Assembly (NCBI RefSeq): GCF_024713975.1
Contig: NC_091100.1
Coordinates: 26,673,501 to 26,737,500, forward strand
Source: Paralichthys olivaceus
Lineage: Eukaryota; Chordata; Actinopteri; Pleuronectiformes; Paralichthyidae
Direction of reading: 5' to 3'
DNA: 64,000 nt
This document shows positions 32,114 through 44,200 of the stretch, one piece after another. Every line of letters starts with the position of its first letter. The stretch's first letter is position 1. The notes under the pieces were generated by a model. That model ran no database searches, was not told the DNA's origin, and was given only the letters and a program-made list of their open reading frames with translations. The position numbers and the translations under genes are program-made.

Positions 32114-35100
32114 ATGGCCAGAGGAAGCCGCAGCCGACCCTCAGCTCAAGCGAGGTAACACACTCTCCAGCCGCCTCAAGGGACACAGTCCTGGGGCTCA
32201 CACGCTGTACCCCTGCGGCATTCAAGAAGCTCATGTGACCTGTTGTAAGCGAGAGAACACGTCCCGTACTGACACGTCACTGGAGGAGTTTATCTGACTA
32301 TTGATATTTAAATCAATATAGCAGTGTGATGCAGCGTAATGTGTAATTATTGTTGCGTCATAAGTCATTGAGACCATGTGAGGTAAGAGTCCCCGCGGCA
32401 GACATGAGAGTGCATCTATCCCTTGACCTCGACGGAAAACCTCACGAGGTTAAAGAGATATTTAAAGGAGAAGCTCTTAGGTGCATCACACTGCGAGGTT
32501 CTAAACCACCTGCATTTATAAGAGAAGATACGCACTATACTATACTCTGTGCTGGAGGCTGTGCGCATTCACTACAGATATTTATTCAAAATAAAACTAA
32601 TAGAATTGAAATGTTGAAATAGTATAATGTGTTAGGAATATACTTGGAGAGCACCATATCTAAATATGGAGAAATAATTGATTGTGTCCATTTCACAACT
32701 GGGGGATTGGATGACTTTTATATTTTTATTCAGTTCTGAAGATAATATTGTAAAAGGTTAATATGCTTGTTGTTCACTGTGACACTTGACTGGACATGTG
32801 TGACAGGAGGTCAGACAAATGTCAGGAGAATAAAACTGTTCTATTTTTTTACATTTCGATGGGTATGCCCGGGTGACACTATGAGGTTGTGTCTGACTGA
32901 TATTACACGTACCAAGTGGAGTTAAATGTTATTATTTCAGCTCAGTAATTATGACAAAAAAGGTGCAAAAACAATTTTGAGATTGTATGTGCCCCAGTTA
33001 CGTACATACTGGGGTGTAAACAGCAAGCAGAGTCTAAGAGCCAGGGACCCTGCAGACATGAGTGTCAGAAAATGTGTGGGGGGTTTGTTGTTCACTTATG
33101 CTTATGAATATTGCTGCAGGAGATTTTCCATTTAGACGGTTTTACAACACAGAAACCTCTGGAGTGTCCAGATGAGGGGGGTGGGGGGGCGTAGCTGCAG
33201 AGACGGGATGTAAACAATACATAATGTGTTTTAGTTTACAGCAAATCAAGAGTGTCAATGAGGCGGAACTGTTACCAGCAGTTTTGGCAATGCTTTGCAT
33301 TCACAGCTGGTTGGTGTTTAGTCATGCCGTGACAAACTGGTGAAAGTGGCGACTCGCAAATTATTCGGTGCTACAGGGTCGGCGTTTTTCTAACTGAGGC
33401 TATTATTGGGCACATTTCTGCACACTGTGCAAAGTGCATGTCCAGAGCGTGACTGTGCACATCTGGCATTTCAGTAACAGGATGTGCCTGGCACATCTGG
33501 AAATGGGGAGAGATTGAGGTGTAGTAGGTGTGTTAGCGCTGGGACAACCAGACATAGCCAATCATAACCTAATTCTCTGATACAGTCAAGACTGTGCGTG
33601 TGTTCGTCAGTGTTGCAAGTGTCGGTTATATGTGGGGCAAATTATATGTAATATTTTAATACTACAACAACTATTTACTGAAAAATTAGGTAACCATTCT
33701 CTTAACTGAGGTTTAAGTGAACATAATATTGCTTGTTAAATAGCACAATGCAGAGTGAGACAGAATGTAATTTTTAGGTGACACAGTTTACCCAGACTCA
33801 AGTGTAATGTTGGTCCTATTGAAGTTAAGCCACACTGACTCAGTGGAAGTGTTATTGATAATGTTTCTTCATTAGACAGTCATCTTATCTACTTGGCTCT
33901 GTTTGAATAACTGATCCTGTCACCCAAACATGTCGAATGGCTTAATGTACAAGAAATTTTTCTTTTTTGTTTGTAGCCCAGCTCCATCTTATGCTCCTGC
34001 TCCAGCTCATCCGCCTCCTGCCTCCTTGGCCCCGGCTCCTGCTCAGTCCCAGGGACCCGGTCTCATGGCCCAGATGGCAACTACAGCTGCAGGGGTGGCC
34101 GTAGGCTCGGCTGTGGGCCACGTTGTTGGCAGCGCTCTCACAGGAGCTTTCAGTGGCAGCAGCAGCAGCAGCAGCAGCAGCAGTCAAGAGCCCGCCAAGT
34201 CCTCATACCAGGTGAGAGGTTGAGAGGACAAACAAGGGTTTCACCTAGTAGCTAAAAAACTATATGAAGACATTCTGAATGTGAATTAGGAACATGAGTG
34301 TTTGAGTTGTGACCAGTAGCTGCCTACAGAGGCCGACCTCCATCACCAAACCTGTCTGCTGCTTTTCAGCCACTCTGTTGGTGCTGATGTGAGACTAACT
34401 CAGATATCTGTTGATACCACTGCAGGACCCCCCCCGGCCTGCTCCAGCCCAGCCAGGTCCCTGTCACTTTGAGGTCAAACAGTTTCTGGACTGTGCCACC
34501 AATCAAAGTGACCTGACTTTATGTGAGGGTTTCAACGAGGCACTCAAACAGTGCAAGTACTCCCATGGTAAGTCTGTGGTGAATGATAGCTGCAGCTACA
34601 CAACACAATTTTTGAGGTTTAAACAGGTTAAACAGGTTAGCCTAGGGGATTATACTAATTCACAGCCTTCATATTCACTCTGTCATTGTGGCTGGTGAAT
34701 TTACATAGAGGTGCAGATACCAGTGCTCACACACACATACACACCTGGTATTAATGTGGTTTTTGTGATCCGATCACAAGTGGACTGCTAGTACAGGTGT
34801 GAATGCACTCAGATCAGATCACGATCCGATCACACCAGACCACATTCGGAGGTGGTCTGGGCCCCACGTGTCCACATTCTTTAAACAGTGTGAACATGAA
34901 TGCGTCCTGGGCCACATATGAAGGACCGCCTACTCAAGAGACATCTTCTGACCCGCTACGGTTTCACTATGAGCTTAACCTATTTTTACTCCTATCTGTG
35001 CCCATTAGGGCTGTCAAAGAATATTCTAAATTCGAATATATATTCGAATATTAAAATAAAACAGATATTCGATTGTGAAAATTAATATTCGGCTGTGAAA

Positions 35101-36024
35101 ATTAATATTCGGCTGTGAAAATTAATATTCGACTGTGGAAAAGAACTCAGCGGCTGCTTTGCGAGTGGGGCGCACTGCATGACAGGTCAGGCCACAGGAG
35201 TTGCACTTGCACAGCGTCACTCACTGCTGAAAGTGAGACGCGACCTGGGTTTCCAGGCGGGTAGATACAAATTTGGGCTGGAAACACGGGCACTTCAAAT
35301 CCTTCTTCCTGCGACCCTCTGTTCGTCTCACTCACTCATTCACTCACATACACACCCACGGTCTTTTTTTACAGTCTAAGTTTTACAGTTAGTTCATTTA
35401 CTTATTTTGTAATGTGTAGGTATGTTTTATTTTAAAACTGAAATAAAAATACCTATAAAAGTAGTTATGTCTCGTTGTATTAGTTTGTCCTCCTGTTATT
35501 GACATAATGCGCATTGCGCATGCACATGTATTTGAATGGTTCGAACCTATGTGTATTTTTAGAGCAAATATTCGAACGTCATTTTGGAGTAATTTTGACA
35601 GCCCTAGTGCCCATACGTGGAGTTTTTAATGGCCATCGCCAAAATACCAACACTGACCACGACATTGTGAATGATTCTTTTCTTAAATGGTGAAATCTTT
35701 CTTCACTGCAGCTGCACGAGATTCATTCAGTGCCTACTGACTCCTCTCTCTCATGCCAATACACAGTGACATCAGACACATCTGTAAACTCTGTCAAAAC
35801 ATCATAATTTGGTTTTAATTAACACAGACACGTTTATTTGCATGGATAGCGGGCAATTGAGATCCAATCACAAGTGGTCACAGGAGACACTTTTAGGACT
35901 TATGGGGGGGTGGGTTTCGGATTCATTCATCCTGGGAATAACAGAGATTAACAAACAAACATGAATATAATATATGTTAATGTTTTTTTCCTGCTTCTCT
36001 GTAGGTATGACTTCACTGGTGTGA
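32114..36024 (+). CDS. chchd10: Coiled-coil-helix-coiled-coil-helix domain protein 10, complete, 4 exons
   Basis: Small mitochondrial intermembrane-space protein; the family is linked to cristae organisation and respiratory-chain maintenance, and is imported through disulfide formation. Exons: 32114-32154, 33977-34211, 34426-34567, 36005-36024. These join in frame to 438 nt (145 aa). Exon 1 encodes [13 protein letters not shown], the basic N-terminus of the CHCHD2/10 pair. Exon 2 gives a Pro/Ala-rich stretch, the conserved hydrophobic segment [20 protein letters not shown], then a nine-serine run from AGC repeats. Exon 3 carries the CHCH domain with twin CX9C spacing ([11 protein letters not shown] and [11 protein letters not shown]). 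Exon 4 adds only MTSLV and [12 protein letters not shown] and QCKYSHG favour CHCHD10 over CHCHD2, as does linkage to gstt1 and ddt. Intron 3 contains a hAT MITE. A polyadenylation signal lies 167 bases after the stop. Confidence 0.93.
35006..35606. mobile_element. Non-autonomous hAT element (MITE) in chchd10 intron 3
   Basis: 601-bp insertion with terminal inverted repeats TAGGGCTGTCAAA at the left and TTTGACAGCCCTA at the right. It is flanked by a perfect 8-bp duplication GTGCCCAT at 34998-35005 and 35607-35614; 8-bp duplications are the hallmark of hAT transposases. There is no transposase. Inside are ATTCGAATAT palindromes and three copies of a 20-bp unit (GTGAAAATTAATATTCGGCT) at about 35075-35134. 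The perfect duplication suggests a fairly recent insertion. Confidence 0.85.
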
Positions 36025-36190
36025 AGGATGTATGTCAGCTGCCATGACCAACAGATTTTAGTCATGAGAGATGCCACAGAAACACACACACACATCTGAA
36101 TGCCGGTCCTCAGGCCATCGGCATGGTGGTTCTGTTTGCTTTGTTGATCGATGTGAAATATTTTTACATAATGTACAGTGACCTACATTT

Positions 36191-36196
36191 AATAAA
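36191..36196 (+). promoter_or_regulatory. Polyadenylation signal of chchd10
   Basis: Canonical AATAAA 167 bases after the chchd10 stop codon, followed by a T/GT-rich stretch (ctttttctgttaatatgaagtg) within about 35 bases. This fits the expected layout of a vertebrate cleavage site. Confidence 0.7.
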
Positions 36197-36269
36197 CAGC
36201 TGTTATCTTTTTCTGTTAATATGAAGTGTCTGTTTCTCTGTTACACCTTTTTTTAAACACAAACAGCGA

Positions 36270-36870
36270 CAGCCAGTGGCCTCAAGGCGTATCTCCTGAA
36301 CACCTTGAAGGAATTCTTTCACATTGGCACCAACATTCACTTAAACTTCACAAAGTATGTTTATGTTTCACTTGATCATGATATTTGAAGATCAGCTTGA
36401 GTGAGTATCTTCAAAATTGGTACAAACATTCACTTGGACTCAAAGTGAAAGGTCAAGGTCAGAGTGATCTTACGTTCTTGTCAATGTGATATATTAGGAC
36501 TGCCAGTAGAGAATTGAATTACGTTCGGCACAATTCACTTTGACTCATGGATGACCTGATTAGAATTTGGTGGTCAATGATCACTGTGACCTCTCAAGGA
36601 CATGTTGTGCCTTGTGAATGTAATATCCCAGGAACATCTCAAGGGAATTCTTTCAAATATGGCACACATGTTCACTTGGTCTTGGTGGTCAAAAGTCAAG
36701 GTCACAGTGGCCTCAAATAAAAAGGTTTTTGGCCTCTTGAATGTGACATCTCAAGAATGCCTGAGGGAATTTCTTTAACTTCTTTCTTTAAATCACTTGT
36801 CACTTGGACTCAAAGATGAAGTAATTCAATTTCATGGATCAAAGGTCACAGTGACCTTATATGAATCTTT
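36270..36870 (+). repeat. Degenerate tandem array, units of about 120-130 bp
   Basis: Repeated blocks CTTGAAGGAATTCTTTCA / CTCAAGGGAATTCTTTCA, CACTTGGACTCAAAG, GATTAGAATTTGGTGGTCAA, GGTCAAGGTCACAGTG and TTGAATGTGACATCTCAAGA recur about five times. Each unit contains AAGGTCA half-sites and CCTTGA inverses. Lies downstream of chchd10. Confidence 0.65.
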
Positions 36871-37102
36871 GGAATAAACAATTTAGAAATATGTACATAG
36901 TCATTTTGAGATAAAAAGTCTAATACTGGGCCAGATACTGAGTATAGACTTTTCCAACACGTATACTCTGCTGCTACTTGAGTCTCACTAGTTGGTCAAA
37001 AGAATTCACTGGAGATGGTCAGAGTTCAATGCAGTAGAGTTTATTCTTTTACAAGATGTAAACACGAGCTGGCTCCGGAACCCAACTGAAGACTGAGGTT
37101 CA

Positions 37103-37142
37103 AACCAATCAGGAGGTGGATCTCTCCACCTCCTGATTGGTT
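37103..37142. repeat. Perfect 18-bp inverted repeat (hairpin)
   Basis: AACCAATCAGGAGGTGGA (37103-37120), 4-nt spacer TCTC, then its exact reverse complement TCCACCTCCTGATTGGTT (37125-37142). Each arm carries a CCAAT box in opposite orientation. Mapped function unknown. Confidence 0.85.
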
Positions 37143-38289
37143 CAAAACTTCTGATTCGTCCCGAACCTAATGGTGTCATACTTTCTCAAGTTAACTTTGT
37201 CTCCCCCCTACAGTTATGCTCAATTCTAATGGTGTATTAGAGCAACAGTTGTTGGCCCAATTTTGACATTATTATAAATTTCATCATTTAAGTTTCGGAG
37301 GCATCTGATTCAGGCCTTATTCGATTTTGGAGGTCCTGACCTTATACTCCATTAGATTCAGGCGATGTCTAACTGCTTTTTTTTAAATGATTGCATTTCC
37401 ACACGGTAAAAATATGTTCAACAAACAACCAGAAATGATTATGTAAGGGCGCATACATGATTACATTTCTTTATGCTGGATATATGGCGCTGTCTTGGGA
37501 AAGCGTACAGTTGCAACCAGAAATCTGTTTTACATGGGCTTGACCTGTGCTGTCATTCCCTTAGAATGACACAGATGACATACAGCTGTAACATTATTAA
37601 CCTGCCTAGCAACTAATTACAATTTTCCTTCCAATGGAGACTCTCCCTGTGTCTGCTGCTAATTAGACATTGCCCCAGGCTGCATACAGTTCCTGGTGCT
37701 CTTTGTACACAGACACACAGTTAAAGCACATAAGCACACAAAGGATAGATACATACAGAATTGTCTACAACAGTAACTGCACTGGATGGTGCATACAACC
37801 GCAGTGATTCTAGTTGTTATTTTGCTTAATGATTTCCACCACAGCATGGTTCTGATTATACTCAGATAAACAAGGACTTTTACCTGTACGTGCGTATTTT
37901 ACACTGTGGTGTTACTTTAAGGTTTCTTCATGCACTTTATTTGCCAGTTATATCCATATAACGAATGAAGGGACCCTGCAGGCTTCATAGGGGGTGCTAC
38001 AGCGTCCGGTTGTGCTTTCAAAATAAAAGGTTGGGTAGTTACACTGAATGCATGCAAAAATCTACCATCCAAAAGAAGAAAATATGAATCCGATTTCTAT
38101 AGAAAATCAATATAACAAGCAGCGGCAACAGGTTAGTTTAATCCTGACAAACGCAACACGTGTATTTTGAAAATGTCAACCGGAAGAAGTACTATCCGTC
38201 ATTGTATATGAATCATCGGTTTTTCTGGTCTGCAGACCTCGTCCTCACACTGAGCCGGGAGCGTTGAGAAATATCTACCAGTATTAAAG

Positions 38290-41200
38290 ATGCCTTTTGT
38301 CGAGCTCCAGACTAACCTGCCGGTCAGCTCCTTCCCCGAGGACTTCACGATGAAGTTGTGCAGCAGCACCGCAGCAGCTCTGGGAAAACCTCTGGACGTG
38401 AGTTACGTTTCCACCTCTGTCCTTTTTATTAGTGGAACTACTTGGGGTGGAGGGAGTCCTCACATGTACGTGGCTCTCAGTGCCCGTTGCTTTAAAGCGT
38501 GTGTCTGACGCCTGTTGCTGATGACAAACGCAATTTCCAGTTCGGGACATAGCGAACCAAAACCAACATGGACCGCAGGATAGCTGTCAATAAAAATGCT
38601 ACAGGGAAGTATGCTGGAAATAAATTCCACAGCTAGACAAACACACCCAGCTTCATTTAATTTAATTGTCCCAGTCATTGTACAGTTAAAAGAGACGATG
38701 TGAGGAGAAATATAAATGAAATGAGAGACTATAACTAAAATACAACTATGTCCTTACAGCCTTACCGTAAAGGCACAAAAGAGGCGCAACAACACATGGC
38801 TTCACCGTGCATCTCACACATGACGGCTCACTTTACTGCAGTAAACTGCTGGTACAGGTTGTCAATTCTCCGGATTTTACTTGGAGGTCATGTCTGAAAG
38901 CGGTTGCCACATTCTAAGCGAATGAGCAGCGTTTCCATTGAAGCCTTCAATGCATATAGCCGTTTTCAGACGTGACCTGCGGACAAAGTCTGGAGAATTC
39001 ACACATGCATGCTCACACATTGACTCCTCCTGGATTTCTAAGGACTTTATACTCGGAGGCCTGGCAGATAAAGTCCATGGAAACTGCGGAGCGTCTCCCT
39101 CGGACATTTGCGTTCACACATGCACTTCCCCTGGTGAAAATAAGGACAAACTGCAGAGTCTCCTGCATGTCTGAAAGCAGTTAAAGTTAGTTATAATTTG
39201 TGTGTGTTAGTAAGAACCAATCGCTGAATGCAATGCATCCTCTTCCTCCCACTGTACAAAAATGAATCCAAGATATCCCAAATATGGGGAAACTGCCCTT
39301 GTGCTGGTGAGGCTAATTGGAGACACCATTTGGACAGAAGTGAATGAAAAGTGGAGCCACAATATCAAAGCCCCGCAAATGCACCTATCTCCACCAATTG
39401 TGAGTCAATCTGAGCTGTCAATCATGAACCCTTGCCTTGCTGTTATAGCATCCAATAAGTAATTAAAGCCAAACTTATCAGAAAAAGGAAAACTTGAACA
39501 TACAAACGCTCCAGAGTTTATGAGGATGCATTTAAACATCATGAAAAATGAGCCATCGACATTTTTTTCGCTCAGTACAACATGAGATGTGACGTGCACA
39601 GTCAGTATTAAAGTGACCGGAGTGACACGGATTCAAGATCCAACCCCATAGATTGTTAACTAAATACATGATAAGAAGTTTGTCATCTAAATCAGACTTT
39701 CTCAACCATTGGCCCCCAGCCCATTTGTGGGCTGTGAGTGCCCTCTAGTCATGAAATGTTTTCAATTTGATACTAGTGGGCGAATGCAAACAGGTGAGCG
39801 AATGCAAACAGGTGAGCGAATGCAAACCATTGGTCTGTAGTGTGTGGAGTGATGGAAAAGTTCCTCAAGCGGTAAAACGCTAACACTAACACTACTAATC
39901 TATCAAAAAACATCAAATTTGTACGTGCTCCACTACATTAGCCTGCCAAGGAATATAAGATCAGCAAGGCCTTCTCTGCTGACAGTCTGACCACTCTTAC
40001 CCAGTTGTTGCAATCCAGAAATGCTATGAGCACCTCAGAGTCTTGCCCTTAACTCCCTTCAACCTCTACCCCTTATTGGGTCAGACATACCCCACCTGTT
40101 AATCTGAACTCGACCGGTGCACGCAGGCCCTCCAAGGACACACTGGGCTTGGAAAAATGCTGCCTGCAGAACAAACATGTCTCCACCTCACTACTGATTC
40201 CCCATCAACAGTTCTCTTTAGGAATCTGGATCGCCTTTGGCAAGTAGCGCCACTACCTTACATAAGTAAGAAGGTTGCTACCCATTCTAATCAGGACCAG
40301 CAAGCCACTGCCCTACTCCAGAAGGCCTCCACCAGGGGGGCTTGATGGCACACTGCGTTACGCTACTGTACTCTTCTTGCAGACCCCAGCAGTTACACCA
40401 TGTGCTCCTAAAGAAGCGGTTCTACCAAGCCTACACAGCACTATAAGGAGTCTCAAGGACCCTGATCATGCAGATTTCTATTGCAAGGAGATCCGAAGAT
40501 TTGAGCAGGCTGGCTATTTGGCAAGATATCCTTCTGGCAAGGTTTCGGCAAAATACAAAGTATCTCCCGGAAGAGGTCATCCAGTTTTAAAAATGTAGGA
40601 GTCTGGAGAAATGCATTAGCAAACAAATGATCTCAAATCAGTTCATTTTCCATCTATCCAAAAAGGCACATGGCGTAGCTAACAATCTCAAAGCACCCAT
40701 ACTGGGTTGCAGTCTCATCAGCACTTTGAAGATGTCTGAATGTGTGTCTTCAAGCTAAAGTTCACTTTTGGGACAAAGTACTTTTCAAGCGCATTCATGG
40801 CTACATCAAATATTTTACCTTTTTCTGGAAGAGTGTAGAATAGCTGTTGTCCCTCGGGTCTCAAGCAATGTAGTAAGACTCCACATCACCTTGCATCTGG
40901 CCATGTTTCTCCTCTCGCATTCATCAATAGCATTTTATCAAAGATTTTCCACCATGTTTCAAATAGATTTGGCGGCTAAACAACATGATGAAGGATGGTG
41001 GACTTGGACTGGAATGCAAATCCTCATTGCAATCCTCAATTTGTTTAGCGTGAGCCCAGCATAGGAGACAAGCATATGGTTCTTGAACTGTTATGTGCTT
41101 TATTTAGCAACTGCTAACAATGCTGACATGGCTTCATGTTTCCCTTACAAACCCATTCTGCTTCTCTCTCGTAACCTGTACTCTCTACCTACTGTACCTC

Positions 41201-44200
41201 CTTCTTCTATTCTCTCTATAGTCTCACAGTGACACTTACTGGTAAGGGGTGTAACAGCAGTAGGAAAGCACAGCATAAGCGTTCACATGAAATCCTCTCT
41301 GTTTGTAAACACGACACTCATATCATCAGCTCTGAACACAAAATATTGTAGACTGGGAGTAACCTGACAGTATAATGAGACACTTTTAATAGAGGTGTAT
41401 GTTAAAGACTAGTTCTGCCCACTAAAAGTCAATGTGATGCATCAGTCGATTAGACCCCAAGTCAACCCCAATCTGTTGACTAACTTCACTTGTTTTTAAT
41501 TGCATCACTACAAAAGACCAGCAGTGTGATAGGTTATTAACTTCATAAACCATCTTGTCTCAAAGTGAAACACAAAAATATCTGATGGACACAGATGACA
41601 ATATGATGCTGGGCAGCTGAGGCAGGGTAGGATGACACATTATGTGGTGGTTTCTCTGACACAGCTCCAGTGCTGACCTCTCAGACAGATGCTGGTATGA
41701 TCTACTTTCCCACCATCCAGTGTAACTGTTACTGAATCGAAATGGAGACTGTTGTGAAACAACTTAACTTAGATTTACGTCTATACCTTAAGCTGAAATA
41801 AGAGTTCAGATGTTGATTCAAGGCTGGTTGGTTGGCTTGATATGCAGGAGAATTAACTCAAACTTGGCATTTCTATGTGTAATTTGTGCTCAATCGCCTG
41901 TTCTGATGATCAATGTTATACTGACTCAGCCTCACTAATGTTGTTGGGGTGGTTGTCTTTCAGAGGATGAATGTGGTGGTGAATCCTGGGCTACCAATGC
42001 TGATGGCAGGCTCTTGCTCTCCATGCCTGATCCTGTCAGTGTCTGCCATCGGTGTGACTGACTCCGCTGAGAAGAACAAGGAGCACAGTGCCAAGATCTT
42101 TGAGTTCCTGACCAAAGAACTTGGTCTGACTGAAGACAGGTCAGCTCTGCCTCCAAACACACTGCGTCATCAGGTTATTTTAGTGCAGTAAAAGCACAGT
42201 CTGCACATGTTTGAGAGCTGCCACAAAACTAACACAAACCTTGTTCTGAAAATAGACAAGTAACTAAACTAAATGACACTAGTCATAACTTCAACAAGCT
42301 GTTTGGCTGTATACCTAAGAATCATTATTATTCCATTTTTGATTCTGTATTTAGCACATTTTTAAACAAGGTCTAGCAAACAAGGCTACTGAAGACAGTA
42401 CATCCTCAGAGTCTCATCGCAGAGCACACAGTTGTTTAAATATTAGTCAATCAATTGTATGTCAGAGAACAGACTGTGTTAGGGAGATTTCACAGCTGAC
42501 CTGTTAACTTTCATTTTGTTTGGCCTGGTGTGAAAGCTATAAGGCGTACTTTGGTGTAGAGTTAACAACTGGATTGAGAATGAGGGTCTCTCACCGTCAA
42601 TCACCATCTTTCCTTGGTCAAGATCAAGTGAACTTAACCAGGTGTAAAAAGTCTTTATTATAACTACAATGTACAGGAGTTAAATTGGACCTCCATTTCC
42701 TTCAATGTCACAGTGTTAACAACACACACGCAATCACTTTTTTTAAAACCTGTTTCAGACTGCCTCTCTGACTGTAGAATTTAGCTTTGTGTGTTTTGCT
42801 TTCCATTTGTCACAACCTGGCTGTGACAAGGAGGGAGATGACAAATGTTGATGGTTATATCTACAGACATTTATTTAAACAAAACAAGATAGGAACCATA
42901 ATAGGAACCATTTAGCTGACGTTGACTGGAGAGTAAGGCATACTCCTCAGGGAAACTCTTCTGTTGTGCATGCTGCTGAAAGAACGACTCCTCATAGGAT
43001 CTCTCAGGGGTGTGAGAAGTTGCATCCAAGGACAAGATGATGTGTTGAGAGGTGCCATCAAATCTTCCCAACACCAGAAGTGGAGGATGTTTGGAAGAAC
43101 ATAAGTAGTACATAAGTAGTGCTACGGACCACAGATTTTCTCAACTCTGTAGCTGCATCCTTAGAAGTTGAGGCTGGATTTAAGGATAAGGATTTTTCCT
43201 TTGGTGATATCATCTGCTGAGTTTCTGACTGAATCAATATACATCCAGTCTGAGGCAGTAGCATAATCTCTGTGATGTGATGGCCAACAAATTCACACAG
43301 CAGGAGATCTCTGCAACTCCTTTTAGATGGGCCAGGCTGGGAAACATTGTGACTCCAATGTTGAATGATGGAGTACTTGATGCACTGGATTCTTGTGAAT
43401 GAGTTGGAGGTGGGGGAAAGCTCCGTTGTTGTCCTATTGTTGCAGGGTTAAGGCTGATTCATGCTTCTGCGTTGAAGCTACGCCGTAGGTATGCACGTAG
43501 CCTATGCATGTGGCTGACCATTCATATGTGTGTTTGTGAGACACCGCCGAAACGCTAGTGGCGGTAGAATTTTTATGCTGCAGTTGAGTGTTTGGTCACA
43601 ACAAGTGAAATTACTGCTGTCACCAACCAATATGTCTTTCTTCACCCCCCTCCCCAACTCACTCACAGAGTCCTGTGTCAGAAAAGTTCACCATAGAAAC
43701 CCATTGATCACCCGGGCCATTTAGTATACATATGTTGCTTTGCATTTATCATTCAATACATTTTTATTTGCATAGCTCATATTCACAAATCACACTAACA
43801 AGATGCAACATCCCTTGTCCTTAACCCTCATCATTTATCATTTATATTTGTGGGTGTGTAGAGGGCAGAATATGTGGCAGTTCCAAGTACGCACATTTCC
43901 AGGTGGCCTGTGGCACTTGGTATTGATTAACATCCTTCCCCATCTGATCACAAGTGGACAGCACTAAGTACAGATCACATGTAGCCACAATAAAAAATGT
44001 AGAGGCAGAGGCAATGAAGTTAATTCAAGATTCAAGAACTTTATTGTTATTCTAACCAAACAGCAAAACTGTGCAGTGTAGAATGAAATAACGTTTCTCC
44101 AGGGCAGTGCAATTTCAATAGTAGCTTAAAAATGTAATCAGTAAATGGTAAGGTTATTAAAACAAGGAGAAACAAGCAATATACAATAAGGAGACCTTTG

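Noticed and set aside
32350..32622. 90-codon open frame in chchd10 intron 1
   Set aside because: No family motif, no splice context and no poly(A) signal; the chchd10 exons on either side already join in frame without it.
32114..36024. Calling the CHCH gene chchd2
   Set aside because: [16 protein letters not shown] and linkage to gstt1/ddt fit chchd10 better; the two are close paralogues, so a tree would settle it.
42820..43280. Possible LTR or gene fragment in ddt intron 2
   Set aside because: TTTATTTAAAC and an open frame hint at retroelement sequence, but no paired LTR, primer site or protein motif could be recognised.
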